DNA of 17,720 nt from contig CAMHMG010000028.1 in NCBI GenBank assembly GCA_946186175.1, positions 1 through 17,720 on the forward strand. Direction: 5' to 3'. This document shows, piece by piece, positions 7,383 through 14,137 of this stretch. Within the stretch, counting starts at the first letter, position 1. Each line of letters starts with the position of its first letter. The translations under genes were made by a program, and so were the position numbers. The notes under the pieces are model-generated. The model was given only the letters and a program-made list of their open reading frames with translations. It had not been told where the DNA came from and made no database searches. This DNA comes from an uncultured Clostridia bacterium. GTDB taxonomy: Bacteria; Bacillota; Clostridia; Lachnospirales; Lachnospiraceae.

Positions 7383-9173
7383 CTACGCTGTCTTGATGCG
7401 CCACTCTACGGCCTGATTGTACTCTTTCCACATACGTGCATACAAACCGTCTGCCCTGACAAGTTCTTCATGTTTGCCCTGCTCCACTACACGCCCCTCA
7501 GAAAGAACTATTATCTTGTCTGCGCCAACCACGGTTGATAGGCGGTGTGCAATCATAATGACCGTGCGATCTTGGGTCAATGTAGCAAACGCTTTCTGTA
7601 TCAGCGCTTCATTTTCCGGATCCGCAAATGCTGTAGCTTCATCCAACACAACTATCGGTGCATTTTTAAGGATTGCTCTTGCCAATGCAACCCTTTGTTG
7701 TTCTCCACCCGAAAGATATGTTCCTTCCGTACCGATAACAGTATCGATGCCGTTTGGAAGTTTCTTAATGATATCGTCACACTGTGCAGCGTGTAGCGCC
7801 GCTATCACCTCGTCCCTTGAAGCTTTAGGGCGCGCCGCTTTGACGTTTTCCAAAATAGATGTCTTGAATAATCTGTTGTTTTGAAATACGAAAGCAACCT
7901 GATCCATCAACACGTGAGAATCAGTGTGTCTCACATCCACGCCTCCAACCTCTACTGAGCCGGAACTTACATCCCAGAATCTTGGAATAAGACTTGCAGC
8001 GGTGGTCTTTCCACCTCCCGAAGGACCGACTAACGCAATTGTCTGACCCGGTGTCACAGAAAATGAAACGTGGTCAAGAGCCGGAACATCCGCTCCATCA
8101 TAGGTAAAGCTCACATCTTTAAATACCACACTATTATCTTTGGGTGACTTGGGATTATCAGTCACCGAAAGAATCGGTGCACTCATAACCTCATTTATTC
8201 TACTTAACGCCGTACTTGCCAGCATCATTCCACTTGCGGCAAACATAATCTTTGCTAAGGCTGTAGAAATGATTGCCGAAAAAACTGCATAAAATGCAAA
8301 GTCTGTAATAAAGGAAGCAGCACTGCCCGACGAATAAGCTCCCGGTGCAAGAAAGAGAGCGACCGGAACAAGGAATACGAATGCTCCTTCTGTAAAGGTA
8401 AGGTTCACCGCCTGTGGCAGCCTGCACACTCCATCGGTATACTTCTCTGCTTTTTTACTGTAATCTTCGATTGCATCCTTAAAAGCTTTGAATGAATATA
8501 CTGTCTGCTGGAACACTTTAACCACCGGTATTCCACGCACATATTCCGTTCCGGCTTTACTCATAATATCCTGTGCAGTCTGATATTCTGCCATGAGTTT
8601 TGCATTCTTACCACCCATCATGGAAAACATTGCAAAGATGGATACCACTGCTGCCAGAATACAGGCAGCTCCCATCCTCCAATCAAACACAAACATCAAT
8701 ACCAGCATTCCGATAAACATTGCGACAGTTCCTACGATATCCGCAAGATTATGTGCAAGCAAAGTCTCTGTATCTGCAGTCGCTCCGTCCAAACGGTTAC
8801 GAAGAAAGCCTGATGCATTAGAATCAAAGAAACCCAGCGGCGTCTTCATAAGATGCTCCATACCTTTTTTTCGGATATTAGATGCAGTACGAAACGCAGC
8901 CAGATGCGTACACATAAGAGCCGCAAAATAAACCACAATACCTAAAACCGCAAATATAAATGCCATCCAGCCATAACGCGCTATCCCTGCCGCATCGGTC
9001 CAATTAGGTGCAACAGCGATCAGATCTCTTATCACAAGCCAGATACAGATATACGGCAGCATACCAAGTATCATAGCAACCGCCGAAAGCGTAAGACCCA
9101 AGAATGTCAGTCCTTTATAATTTCCGGCATAATCTAATAGTACTGCCAGATCACTTTTCTTCTTTTCCTTCAT
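7383..9173 (-). CDS. ABC half-transporter, exporter fold (A subunit of feo-linked pair)
   Basis: A 596-residue membrane plus ATPase protein. Six helices span about 20-315 and include EYVRGIPVVKVF, a segment mirrored as EYVNGMEVVKVF in the 14138-15871 protein. The ATPase domain has Walker A GPSGGGKT (about 382), signature LSGGEQQR (about 487), Walker B VVLDEATAFADPENE (about 504) and H-loop IAHR (about 540). The DEATAF-x-DPENE wording is also shared with 14138-15871, so these two are paralogous A subunits. The start has CAGGAGAA upstream and lies 16 bp after the feoB stop, so it is co-transcribed with feoAB. Probable role: one half of a heterodimeric transporter with the next gene, perhaps handling iron chelates. 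The substrate is inferred from context only. Confidence 0.88.
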   Translation of the reverse strand: MKEKKKSDLAVLLDYAGNYKGLTFLGLTLSAVAMILGMLPYICIWLVIRDLIAVAPNWTDAAGIARYGWMAFIFAVLGIVVYFAALMCTHLAAFRTASNIRKKGMEHLMKTPLGFFDSNASGFLRNRLDGATADTETLLAHNLADIVGTVAMFIGMLVLMFVFDWRMGAACILAAVVSIFAMFSMMGGKNAKLMAEYQTAQDIMSKAGTEYVRGIPVVKVFQQTVYSFKAFKDAIEDYSKKAEKYTDGVCRLPQAVNLTFTEGAFVFLVPVALFLAPGAYSSGSAASFITDFAFYAVFSAIISTALAKIMFAASGMMLASTALSRINEVMSAPILSVTDNPKSPKDNSVVFKDVSFTYDGADVPALDHVSFSVTPGQTIALVGPSGGGKTTAASLIPRFWDVSSGSVEVGGVDVRHTDSHVLMDQVAFVFQNNRLFKTSILENVKAARPKASRDEVIAALHAAQCDDIIKKLPNGIDTVIGTEGTYLSGGEQQRVALARAILKNAPIVVLDEATAFADPENEALIQKAFATLTQDRTVIMIAHRLSTVVGADKIIVLSEGRVVEQGKHEELVRADGLYARMWKEYNQAVEWRIKTA

Positions 9174-9189
9174 AATTATTCTCCTGTTA

Positions 9190-11052
9190 TTAACCCAAAA
9201 ATGGTAATGCTATATGATATACGATACATGACAGAACGAGCGCCGCTATGATATAGAATCCGGCAGTCTTGACTGTCCATTTAAGCGAGTGTGATTCTTT
9301 ATACGTTGTAGAGAGCGCCATTAGACACGGAACACTGAAGGTACATGCAAACATAAACGCCAGAGCTTCTGCTCCTGAAATAGTCTGTGTCATGATTGCT
9401 GAAAGAGCCATCTTATCTACACTTCCTGTACCGGCATTAAATGCCACATCAGCCACGTTGCTCTGTCCGGCAAAGACAGCATTAAGTGTTCCGAGCACTG
9501 CTTCTTTTGCAAAAGCCGCACTGATAAATGCGACGAAAGTACGCCATCCCATTCCGAAGAACTTTGTCACAGGCTCAATAAATGTTCCGATCTTATATAA
9601 GAGACTGCTCTCCACATTTCCTGAAGGACTGAATGATAATCCCCAGAATAAAATTGAAACCAGTGTGACCGTTCTTAACGCACGTTTAAACATATCAAAG
9701 CATTTAATCCACGAATCCTTGATAATGTATTTCCAGTGTGCTTTATGATATGGAGGAAGCTCCATGATCATTCCCGCTCTCGACTCTTCCGGTACAAGCT
9801 TACTTCCAAACACTTTGGATACTATAAACATCAACACGAAAATGTACGCGATAATTCCAATGCATACAAGTGCTGTTCCCCATGCAGGAAAGAACATTCC
9901 GGAGATGACAGGAATAATACTCCAGATAGATGCACAGGGCACTGCCCATACCACCATCATAGCAAGCATCTTCTGGCCCCAGCCATCCATTACTCGTGTG
10001 CCGCTGGCGCCACCGATAGTACAACCCATACCCATCAGTATCGGCGCCACAGCCTTGCCCTGAAGTCCGAGCTTTGACAATGCTCCATCAAACTGATATG
10101 CCGTTCTTGCAAGAAATCCGATCTCTTCAAGAAAACCAAACACGACATTAACGCCAAATACAAATGATGCCATTGAAATACAGAAATATAACGTATTCGG
10201 TATGAGCATACTGAATACCGAAACAAGCCATGGATGAACATGAAGCCCGGTAAGGAAATTTGAGATAGGAGCTCCTAATGCTTTGGGAAGCATACTTGCC
10301 ACTCCCATAAACGGTGACATTATCAGCATTGCGGCAAGAAAGCCAACCAGTATGATACCGATTGTCACGACCTTACCCCAAAACGGTTTAAGTATCAGCT
10401 TATCAAATCTTGAAAGTTTATACTCTGTTACCGAGGCTTTCGTCACGCCTTCAAGTATTTTACTGATCCATATGTATTTTTCGTTTCCATCCAAAAGCAT
10501 CTTCTCAGAATCTTCATAGCCTTCTTTCACAGTAATATCCGGTGCTGTGATCAGCTTATGAGGCTTCTTTAACTCCTTCTCAATAAGAGCTTTCAGCTCA
10601 TCATATCCCTTTCCGTCTGCCGCAGTAAAAGGAAGTACAGGAATCCCAAGTCTTTCAGATAACAGTTTTGCATTAATCTTCTTCCCTTGCCCTGTTGCCA
10701 CATCCATCATATTCAAGATAAGAATAGCCGGAACATTCATGGCGGCAAAATCCGCAAGCATATACATACTTCTCTCAAGCTGTGATGCATCCACCATCAC
10801 ACACACCAGATCAGCTTCGCCGCCTTTGATAAACTTCTCAGTAATTATCTCTTCGTCAGAATTACCTGAAAGTCCATAACTTCCCGGAAGATCTACCAGC
10901 GTATACTTTGTATTTTTATAGCTGTAGACACCATCTTTCTTTTCCACCGTTTTACCCGGCCAGTTTCCCACATGCTGTCTGGATCCTGTCAACTGATTGA
11001 AAACTGTAGATTTTCCTGAATTGGGCTGCCCCAAAAGTGCTATGCAATTCAT
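9190..11052 (-). CDS. feoB: FeoB-type ferrous iron transporter, divergent gate motif
   Basis: Membrane Fe(II) transporter with an N-terminal GTPase domain, 620 residues and short for the family. The start is the ATG at 11050-11052, which overlaps the feoA stop (ATGA) and has GGAGGTG upstream; an in-frame start at 11085 lies inside feoA. G1 is GQPNSGKS (8-15), switch I NWPGKTVEKK (30-39), G3 DLPGSYGL (54-61) and G4 NMMD (114-117). About eight membrane helices follow from residue 225. The first gate region reads GMGCTIGGASGTR (341-353), whereas most FeoB proteins have a Pro-Ala pair after the Cys (GCxVPA). The following SCxARLPVY-type segment is also replaced, by VPCASIWSIIPV (371-382). The second gate, SVPCLMAL (573-580), is conserved. 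It may be a distinct FeoB subgroup. Confidence 0.9.
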   Translation of the reverse strand: MNCIALLGQPNSGKSTVFNQLTGSRQHVGNWPGKTVEKKDGVYSYKNTKYTLVDLPGSYGLSGNSDEEIITEKFIKGGEADLVCVMVDASQLERSMYMLADFAAMNVPAILILNMMDVATGQGKKINAKLLSERLGIPVLPFTAADGKGYDELKALIEKELKKPHKLITAPDITVKEGYEDSEKMLLDGNEKYIWISKILEGVTKASVTEYKLSRFDKLILKPFWGKVVTIGIILVGFLAAMLIMSPFMGVASMLPKALGAPISNFLTGLHVHPWLVSVFSMLIPNTLYFCISMASFVFGVNVVFGFLEEIGFLARTAYQFDGALSKLGLQGKAVAPILMGMGCTIGGASGTRVMDGWGQKMLAMMVVWAVPCASIWSIIPVISGMFFPAWGTALVCIGIIAYIFVLMFIVSKVFGSKLVPEESRAGMIMELPPYHKAHWKYIIKDSWIKCFDMFKRALRTVTLVSILFWGLSFSPSGNVESSLLYKIGTFIEPVTKFFGMGWRTFVAFISAAFAKEAVLGTLNAVFAGQSNVADVAFNAGTGSVDKMALSAIMTQTISGAEALAFMFACTFSVPCLMALSTTYKESHSLKWTVKTAGFYIIAALVLSCIVYHIALPFLG

Positions 11053-11276
11053 CCTTGCACCTCCATTACTTCTATCTTTTCGCAATCCTTTCTGTTAAGG
11101 GCAAGCAGAGTTTCCCTGACATATACAAGAACAGGCATTTTTCTGTCATTCTTAACAACCTGAAAGTCTGCTCCTTCCGTAAGTCCTATAGATGTGATAC
11201 GACTTAAGAATCTCTCATCTCTCCAAAGAGACTTAACTGTTCCATGTGTACTTGCACGCATCTCACTAAGCTTCAT
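11049..11276 (-). CDS. feoA: FeoA family protein
   Basis: A small cytoplasmic protein of 75 residues with an SH3-like beta-barrel fold, thought to bind FeoB and support ferrous iron uptake. The sequence MKLSEMRASTHGTVKSLWRD, then ITSIGLTEGADFQVV, follows the family layout in which a glycine-rich turn (IGLTEG) precedes the central strands. GGAGG lies 9 bases before the ATG. Its TGA stop overlaps the feoB start, so translation is probably coupled. Upstream are a 19-codon ORF, two hairpins and a palindrome that probably control expression. Confidence 0.92.
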   Translation of the reverse strand: MKLSEMRASTHGTVKSLWRDERFLSRITSIGLTEGADFQVVKNDRKMPVLVYVRETLLALNRKDCEKIEVMEVQG

Positions 11277-11294
11277 TATTTCTTTCCTCCATTT

Positions 11295-11354
11295 TTATGT
11301 TCGAAACAGTAGAATATGAACAACTGTCAGTACTTCACAGGCAGTCGTGTACAT
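11295..11354 (-). CDS. Candidate 19-residue leader peptide before feoA
   Basis: ATG at 11352-11354 to TAA at 11295-11297 encodes MYTTACEVLTVVHILLFRT, with AGGAAGGAT directly upstream as a plausible ribosome binding site. It ends 18 bp before feoA and follows the leader hairpins. The second half is hydrophobic and contains one Cys. It could be a regulatory leader peptide, a tiny membrane protein, or chance. No homology is recognised. Confidence 0.35.
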   Translation of the reverse strand: MYTTACEVLTVVHILLFRT

Positions 11355-11378
11355 ATCCTTCCTGTTTACGTTCTATAT

Positions 11379-11410
11379 ATTATGAGAAGTACTTCGTACA
11401 TTCTCATAAT
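11379..11410 (-). other. Long hairpin in the feoA leader
   Basis: ATTATGAGAAGTAC (11379-11392), loop TTC, then GTAC-A-TTCTCATAAT (11396-11410): 14 base pairs with one bulged A. No U-tract follows on the minus strand (the next bases are ATATAGAACG), so it is not a plain terminator. It lies 102 bp before feoA and may act as an RNA structure or a protein site. Confidence 0.7.
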
Positions 11411-11413
11411 CTC

Positions 11414-11428
11414 GAAAACTTCGTTTTC
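11414..11428. promoter_or_regulatory. Palindrome GAAAAC-N3-GTTTTC in the feoA leader
   Basis: GAAAAC-TTC-GTTTTC has a perfect 6-bp-arm inverted repeat with the same AAC-N3-GTT core as the repeats in the tetR promoter. On the minus strand it matches GAGAACGGTGTTATC from the tetR site at 11 of 15 positions. It is a possible TetR-protein operator or an RNA hairpin. Its centre, ACTTCGT, is the same as that of the neighbouring hairpin 27 bp away. Confidence 0.5.
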
Positions 11429-11433
11429 TCGTT

Positions 11434-11442
11434 ATCTTATCA
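11434..11442 (-). promoter_or_regulatory. Candidate extended -10 of the feo operon
   Basis: On the minus strand TGA-TAAGAT is an extended -10-like element. A -35 at normal spacing would fall at 11457-11462, inside the GTTAGC-N4-GCTAAC palindrome, but the bases there do not match TTGACA. The call is weak. Confidence 0.3.
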
Positions 11443-11456
11443 GAGTTTACCAAAAG

Positions 11457-11472
11457 GTTAGCATCCGCTAAC
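11457..11472. promoter_or_regulatory. Operator-like palindrome GTTAGC-N4-GCTAAC upstream of feoA
   Basis: GTTAGC-ATCC-GCTAAC; the symmetry extends one more base on each side (GGTTAGC/GCTAACC). Arms and spacing are identical to 5531-5546. Its place upstream of ferrous iron uptake genes suggests a metal-responsive regulator of the DtxR/IdeR or MntR kind. This is an inference from half-site similarity. Confidence 0.75.
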
Positions 11473-11489
11473 CTCGACTTCTAATATAT

Positions 11490-11510
11490 GCCCCACAATA
11501 AATATGGGGC
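11490..11510 (-). terminator. Hairpin after the TetR-family gene
   Basis: GCCCCA and TGGGGC flank a 9-base loop, starting 26 bp beyond the stop codon at 11536. The tail on the minus strand is ATATATTAG, without a real U-run, so termination may be weak and some read-through into feo is possible. Confidence 0.45.
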
Positions 11511-11535
11511 TTAATAAATATATACCATCGTATCT

Positions 11536-12150
11536 CTATATTCCAAACCATGCCTTCCAGGCAGGTTCATAAAACTCTTCAAGTGTCCTTGTATAGTGTA
11601 GTGCCTCTTCTTTCGTAAAACCGTGAGATAACGGCAGAAAGAGAGCATCTACAAAAGCGGTCACAAGCAGATGAAATTCATTTCTATCAAAATCCTTTAC
11701 CGGAAAACCAGCTTTTTTCAATTGGTCCATATAGCGTAGCGTTACTTCTTCCTCAAGCTCTGCAATCTCATGAGTGAAATCTTCATATTTCGTTCCCTGA
11801 GATTTCATTACAATCAGGACAAACTCGTCAAGATGATCATACATGTATTCCATAGCACGTACTGTCTCACCCATTCCTTCCCAATCATGAGCCTTGACTA
11901 CCCTCTCAATATCTCCAAAGTATTCACCCTCTATCCTTGAATACAGATCATAGAAGCCTTCTACCACAGGTTTAACAAGTGATTCAAACATATCTTCCTT
12001 GCTGCTAAAATGCTTATAAAGCCCGCTGACCTGTATCTTTGCCTCTGAAGCTATCCTCCGAAGTGACGCATCAGTAAAACCGTACTTCAAGAATTCTTTT
12101 TTCGCAGCTTCCACTATTCTTATATGGCTTTCAGTTTTATCTCTTGGCAT
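11536..12150 (-). CDS. TetR-family transcriptional regulator
   Basis: A dimeric DNA-binding repressor of 204 residues from the ATG at 12148-12150, which has AAGGA 10 bases upstream; a GTG at 12157-12159 sits too close to that site. The N-terminal helix-turn-helix covers about 8-50 (RIVEAAKKEFLKYGFTDASL, then RRIASEAKIQVSGLYKHFSSKEDMF), matching the TetR signature. The ligand-binding domain (55-204) is unrecognised and has an acidic helix EFTHEIAELEEEV-like region near 120. It lies between two transporter operons on the same strand. Direct repeats over its own promoter suggest autoregulation, and a similar site occurs before feoA. The likely targets are the flanking transporter operons. The promoter of the ECF/ABC operon is outside the window, so that link cannot be tested here. 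Confidence 0.9.
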   Translation of the reverse strand: MPRDKTESHIRIVEAAKKEFLKYGFTDASLRRIASEAKIQVSGLYKHFSSKEDMFESLVKPVVEGFYDLYSRIEGEYFGDIERVVKAHDWEGMGETVRAMEYMYDHLDEFVLIVMKSQGTKYEDFTHEIAELEEEVTLRYMDQLKKAGFPVKDFDRNEFHLLVTAFVDALFLPLSHGFTKEEALHYTRTLEEFYEPAWKAWFGI

Positions 12151-12171
12151 TACCGACACATCCTTTTCGCT

Positions 12172-12217
12172 AATAAGGAAACACTGTTCTCCGTCTCAAT
12201 AAGATAACACCGTTCTC
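12172..12217. repeat. Two 20-bp direct repeats, likely TetR operators
   Basis: 12172-12191 (AATAAGGAAACACTGTTCTC) and 12198-12217 (AATAAGATAACACCGTTCTC) are identical at 17 of 20 positions and lie 26 bp apart. Each has an AAC-N3-GTT core. The second is extended by an imperfect inverted repeat (AAGATAAC-ACC-GTTCTCTT). One overlaps the -10/spacer and the other lies downstream of the start point, the arrangement expected for autorepression. Confidence 0.72.
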
Positions 12218-12229
12218 TTAACCTGTCAA
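12201..12229 (-). promoter_or_regulatory. Promoter of the TetR-family gene
   Basis: On the minus strand: TTGACA (12224-12229), a 17-base spacer (12207-12223) and TATCTT (12201-12206). It begins right after the U-tract of the preceding operon's terminator. One operator-like repeat covers the -10 and part of the spacer. Confidence 0.8.
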
Positions 12230-12237
12230 GTCTTTTT

Positions 12238-12276
12238 TTAAAAAGATGATGGTCATGTTAATACACAACCACCATC
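12238..12276 (-). terminator. Intrinsic terminator of the ECF/ABC operon
   Basis: On the minus strand GATGGTGGTTGTG (12264-12276), loop TATTAA and CATGACCATCATC (12245-12257) pair over 13 bp with three G-U pairs, followed by TTTTT and an A-run. It ends the operon after the 20-codon ORF. Confidence 0.85.
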
Positions 12277-12300
12277 TATATAATTCTCAACACTCTCAGA

Positions 12301-12363
12301 TCAGATTATACATATGAAATCATCCACCAGCCCTGCAGATCCATAACCATCTCCGGACATCAT
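12301..12363 (-). CDS. Candidate 20-residue peptide at the operon end
   Basis: ATG at 12361-12363 to TGA at 12301-12303 encodes MMSGDGYGSAGLVDD-FICII. AGGAAGGG lies six bases before the ATG, a stronger site than many full-size genes have. The ORF starts 21 bp after the stop of the B half-transporter, in the same frame, and lies before the terminator, so it is on the mRNA. It has a Gly-rich first half and a hydrophobic end with one Cys. It could be a genuine micropeptide, or a former C-terminal extension cut off by the TAA. The family is not recognised. Confidence 0.45.
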   Translation of the reverse strand: MMSGDGYGSAGLVDDFICII

Positions 12364-12384
12364 AAGATACCCTTCCTGTCTGTA

Positions 12385-14133
12385 TTAAGATTGTAATGCT
12401 ACCATATGTGCATATACACCCTGATGCTTAATTAACGTCTCATGGTTTCCTCGTTCGAGTATCTCGCCGTCACTTACCACAAGTATTTGATCAGCATCTC
12501 TTATAGTCTTAAGTCTGTGTGCTATAACAAGAAGAGTTTTGTTATTGCAAAGCTCTGAAATGGCTTCCTGAATAGCTCTTTCATTATCCGCATCCACACT
12601 GGCAGTAGCCTCATCCAGTATTACGATCGGAGCATCCTTAAGTATACATCTCGCTATAGATATTCTCTGTTTTTCTCCTCCCGAAAGTGATGCACCACCT
12701 TCTCCGATTACTGTATCAAACCCGTCCGGCAACTGCATTATAAAATCATAACATCTGGCCTTCTTTGCCGCTTCCACTACCTCTTCTCTCGTGGCTCCAT
12801 TTTTTGCTATAGCTATATTATTATACACTGTATCCTCAAACAGATATACCCTTTGAAACACCATGCTTATCTGATCCATGAGATTACCAAGTGCTACGTC
12901 TTTAATATCTCTGCCCTTAATATATATATTTCCCTTTTTTATATCCCAGAACCTCGCAAGAAGCGAAGCAATAGTTGATTTACCACCCCCTGAGGGACCA
13001 ACAAGCGCAGTCATCTCACCACTCTTAACAGTAAATGAGACATCCTTAAGTACATCCTTATCAGTGTATCCAAAGCTTACATTAGAATACTCAATGCATG
13101 GTATATCCGATTCCTTCCCAATTTCATCGGTTCCTTCAGGCATAAGTTTAATGTCCTTGGTTCCGATATCCTCCAGTTCTTCTGCTGCAAATACTTCTTC
13201 TATTCTATCAAGACTTGCAGATGTCACGGTAAGTCTGGCCATCTGTCCATAGTAACTTTTGATTGAAACAAACATATCAAATAGAAATAGTACTACGCCG
13301 ATCATATATGCATTCGTTATTTCTCCGTTACTGTACAAGAGTCCCGCCAAGGCAAGTATTAATGAGGTTCCTACTCCGTATGTAAGATACAAAAGTCTTG
13401 ACCACGGACCATAAGCAACCTCAAAATCTATACTTTCCTTACAGCTTCTTTTAAATTCATCCGTCAACTTCTTAGAGCGTTCGCCCAGCATATTGTATGA
13501 CTTAATGATCCCGATGCCTTCAGCAAAGTCAAGCACTTCCTCTGTAAGTGACTCAGCATTTTCCTGCTTGATCATAGAATGTTTCATCGAAGTACTCATC
13601 ATAAGATTTCCCACAATTAAAAATGCTATAACAACAGCAATTGATAAAAAACCAAGACGTATATCCAGCATGAACATCATCAAAATCATAAGCCCCTGAG
13701 ATATAATATTAGTAACCAGATCCGACACCACTCCCATGCAGTTTTCTTCAATAAATACCATGTCAGTCGAGAGCACTGAACTTATCTTACCAATATTTCC
13801 CTCAGTAAAATATCCCATAGGAAGCTTTCTTAAATGATCTCCTAACCTCATTCTCATATCTGCAAAGACCATGTAACCTGTTGCAGACTGCAGAACATTT
13901 GTTATATGCTCCAAAACAGCCTCAAGAATGACACTCCCCAAAATAATAAGTCCGAAGTATAGACATTTTCCCTCATCCATCTTATCTTCAATAAATAAAC
14001 TGATAACAAAAAAACTAAGTATAAGGGGTGCTTTCATTGCTATACCCTTTAAGAAAGATGTTATATAAGACAGTCTGATCCGGGTTTTATATTTTCCTGT
14101 CTCGCATATAAGCCTGTGAAGTATCTTTAACAT
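12385..14133 (-). CDS. ABC half-transporter, exporter fold (B subunit of ECF-linked pair)
   Basis: A 582-residue membrane and ATPase fusion. Six helices are predicted over about 20-310. Walker A is GPSGGGKS (about 378), signature LSGGEKQR (about 482), Walker B VILDEATASVDADNE (about 500) and H-loop IAHR. Both catalytic residues are present. Only 4 bp separate it from the upstream A gene, and its ribosome binding site (GGAGG) lies within the end of that gene, so the two are tightly coupled and probably heterodimerise. RKLPMGYF and DEATAS link it to the 5629-7371 protein as its paralogue. It shares an operon with an ECF ATPase and EcfT, unlike typical drug exporters. Siderophore-type import as in YbtPQ or IrtAB is favoured but not proven. 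Confidence 0.88.
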   Translation of the reverse strand: MLKILHRLICETGKYKTRIRLSYITSFLKGIAMKAPLILSFFVISLFIEDKMDEGKCLYFGLIILGSVILEAVLEHITNVLQSATGYMVFADMRMRLGDHLRKLPMGYFTEGNIGKISSVLSTDMVFIEENCMGVVSDLVTNIISQGLMILMMFMLDIRLGFLSIAVVIAFLIVGNLMMSTSMKHSMIKQENAESLTEEVLDFAEGIGIIKSYNMLGERSKKLTDEFKRSCKESIDFEVAYGPWSRLLYLTYGVGTSLILALAGLLYSNGEITNAYMIGVVLFLFDMFVSIKSYYGQMARLTVTSASLDRIEEVFAAEELEDIGTKDIKLMPEGTDEIGKESDIPCIEYSNVSFGYTDKDVLKDVSFTVKSGEMTALVGPSGGGKSTIASLLARFWDIKKGNIYIKGRDIKDVALGNLMDQISMVFQRVYLFEDTVYNNIAIAKNGATREEVVEAAKKARCYDFIMQLPDGFDTVIGEGGASLSGGEKQRISIARCILKDAPIVILDEATASVDADNERAIQEAISELCNNKTLLVIAHRLKTIRDADQILVVSDGEILERGNHETLIKHQGVYAHMVALQS

Positions 14134-14137
14134 CTGC

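Noticed and set aside
11053..11085. Longer FeoB N-terminus starting at 11085
   Set aside because: It would lie inside feoA. The ATGA overlap at 11049-11052 with GGAGGTG upstream is the usual feoAB junction, and the GTPase fold begins at MNCIALLGQ.
11483..11488. TATATT (minus strand) as a second -10 box before the feo palindrome
   Set aside because: The -35 position falls on the hairpin GCCCCA and has no similarity to TTGACA.
11277..11535. Known riboswitch in the feoA leader
   Set aside because: I could not match the hairpins to a metal or cofactor riboswitch that I know. They are reported only as unassigned structure.
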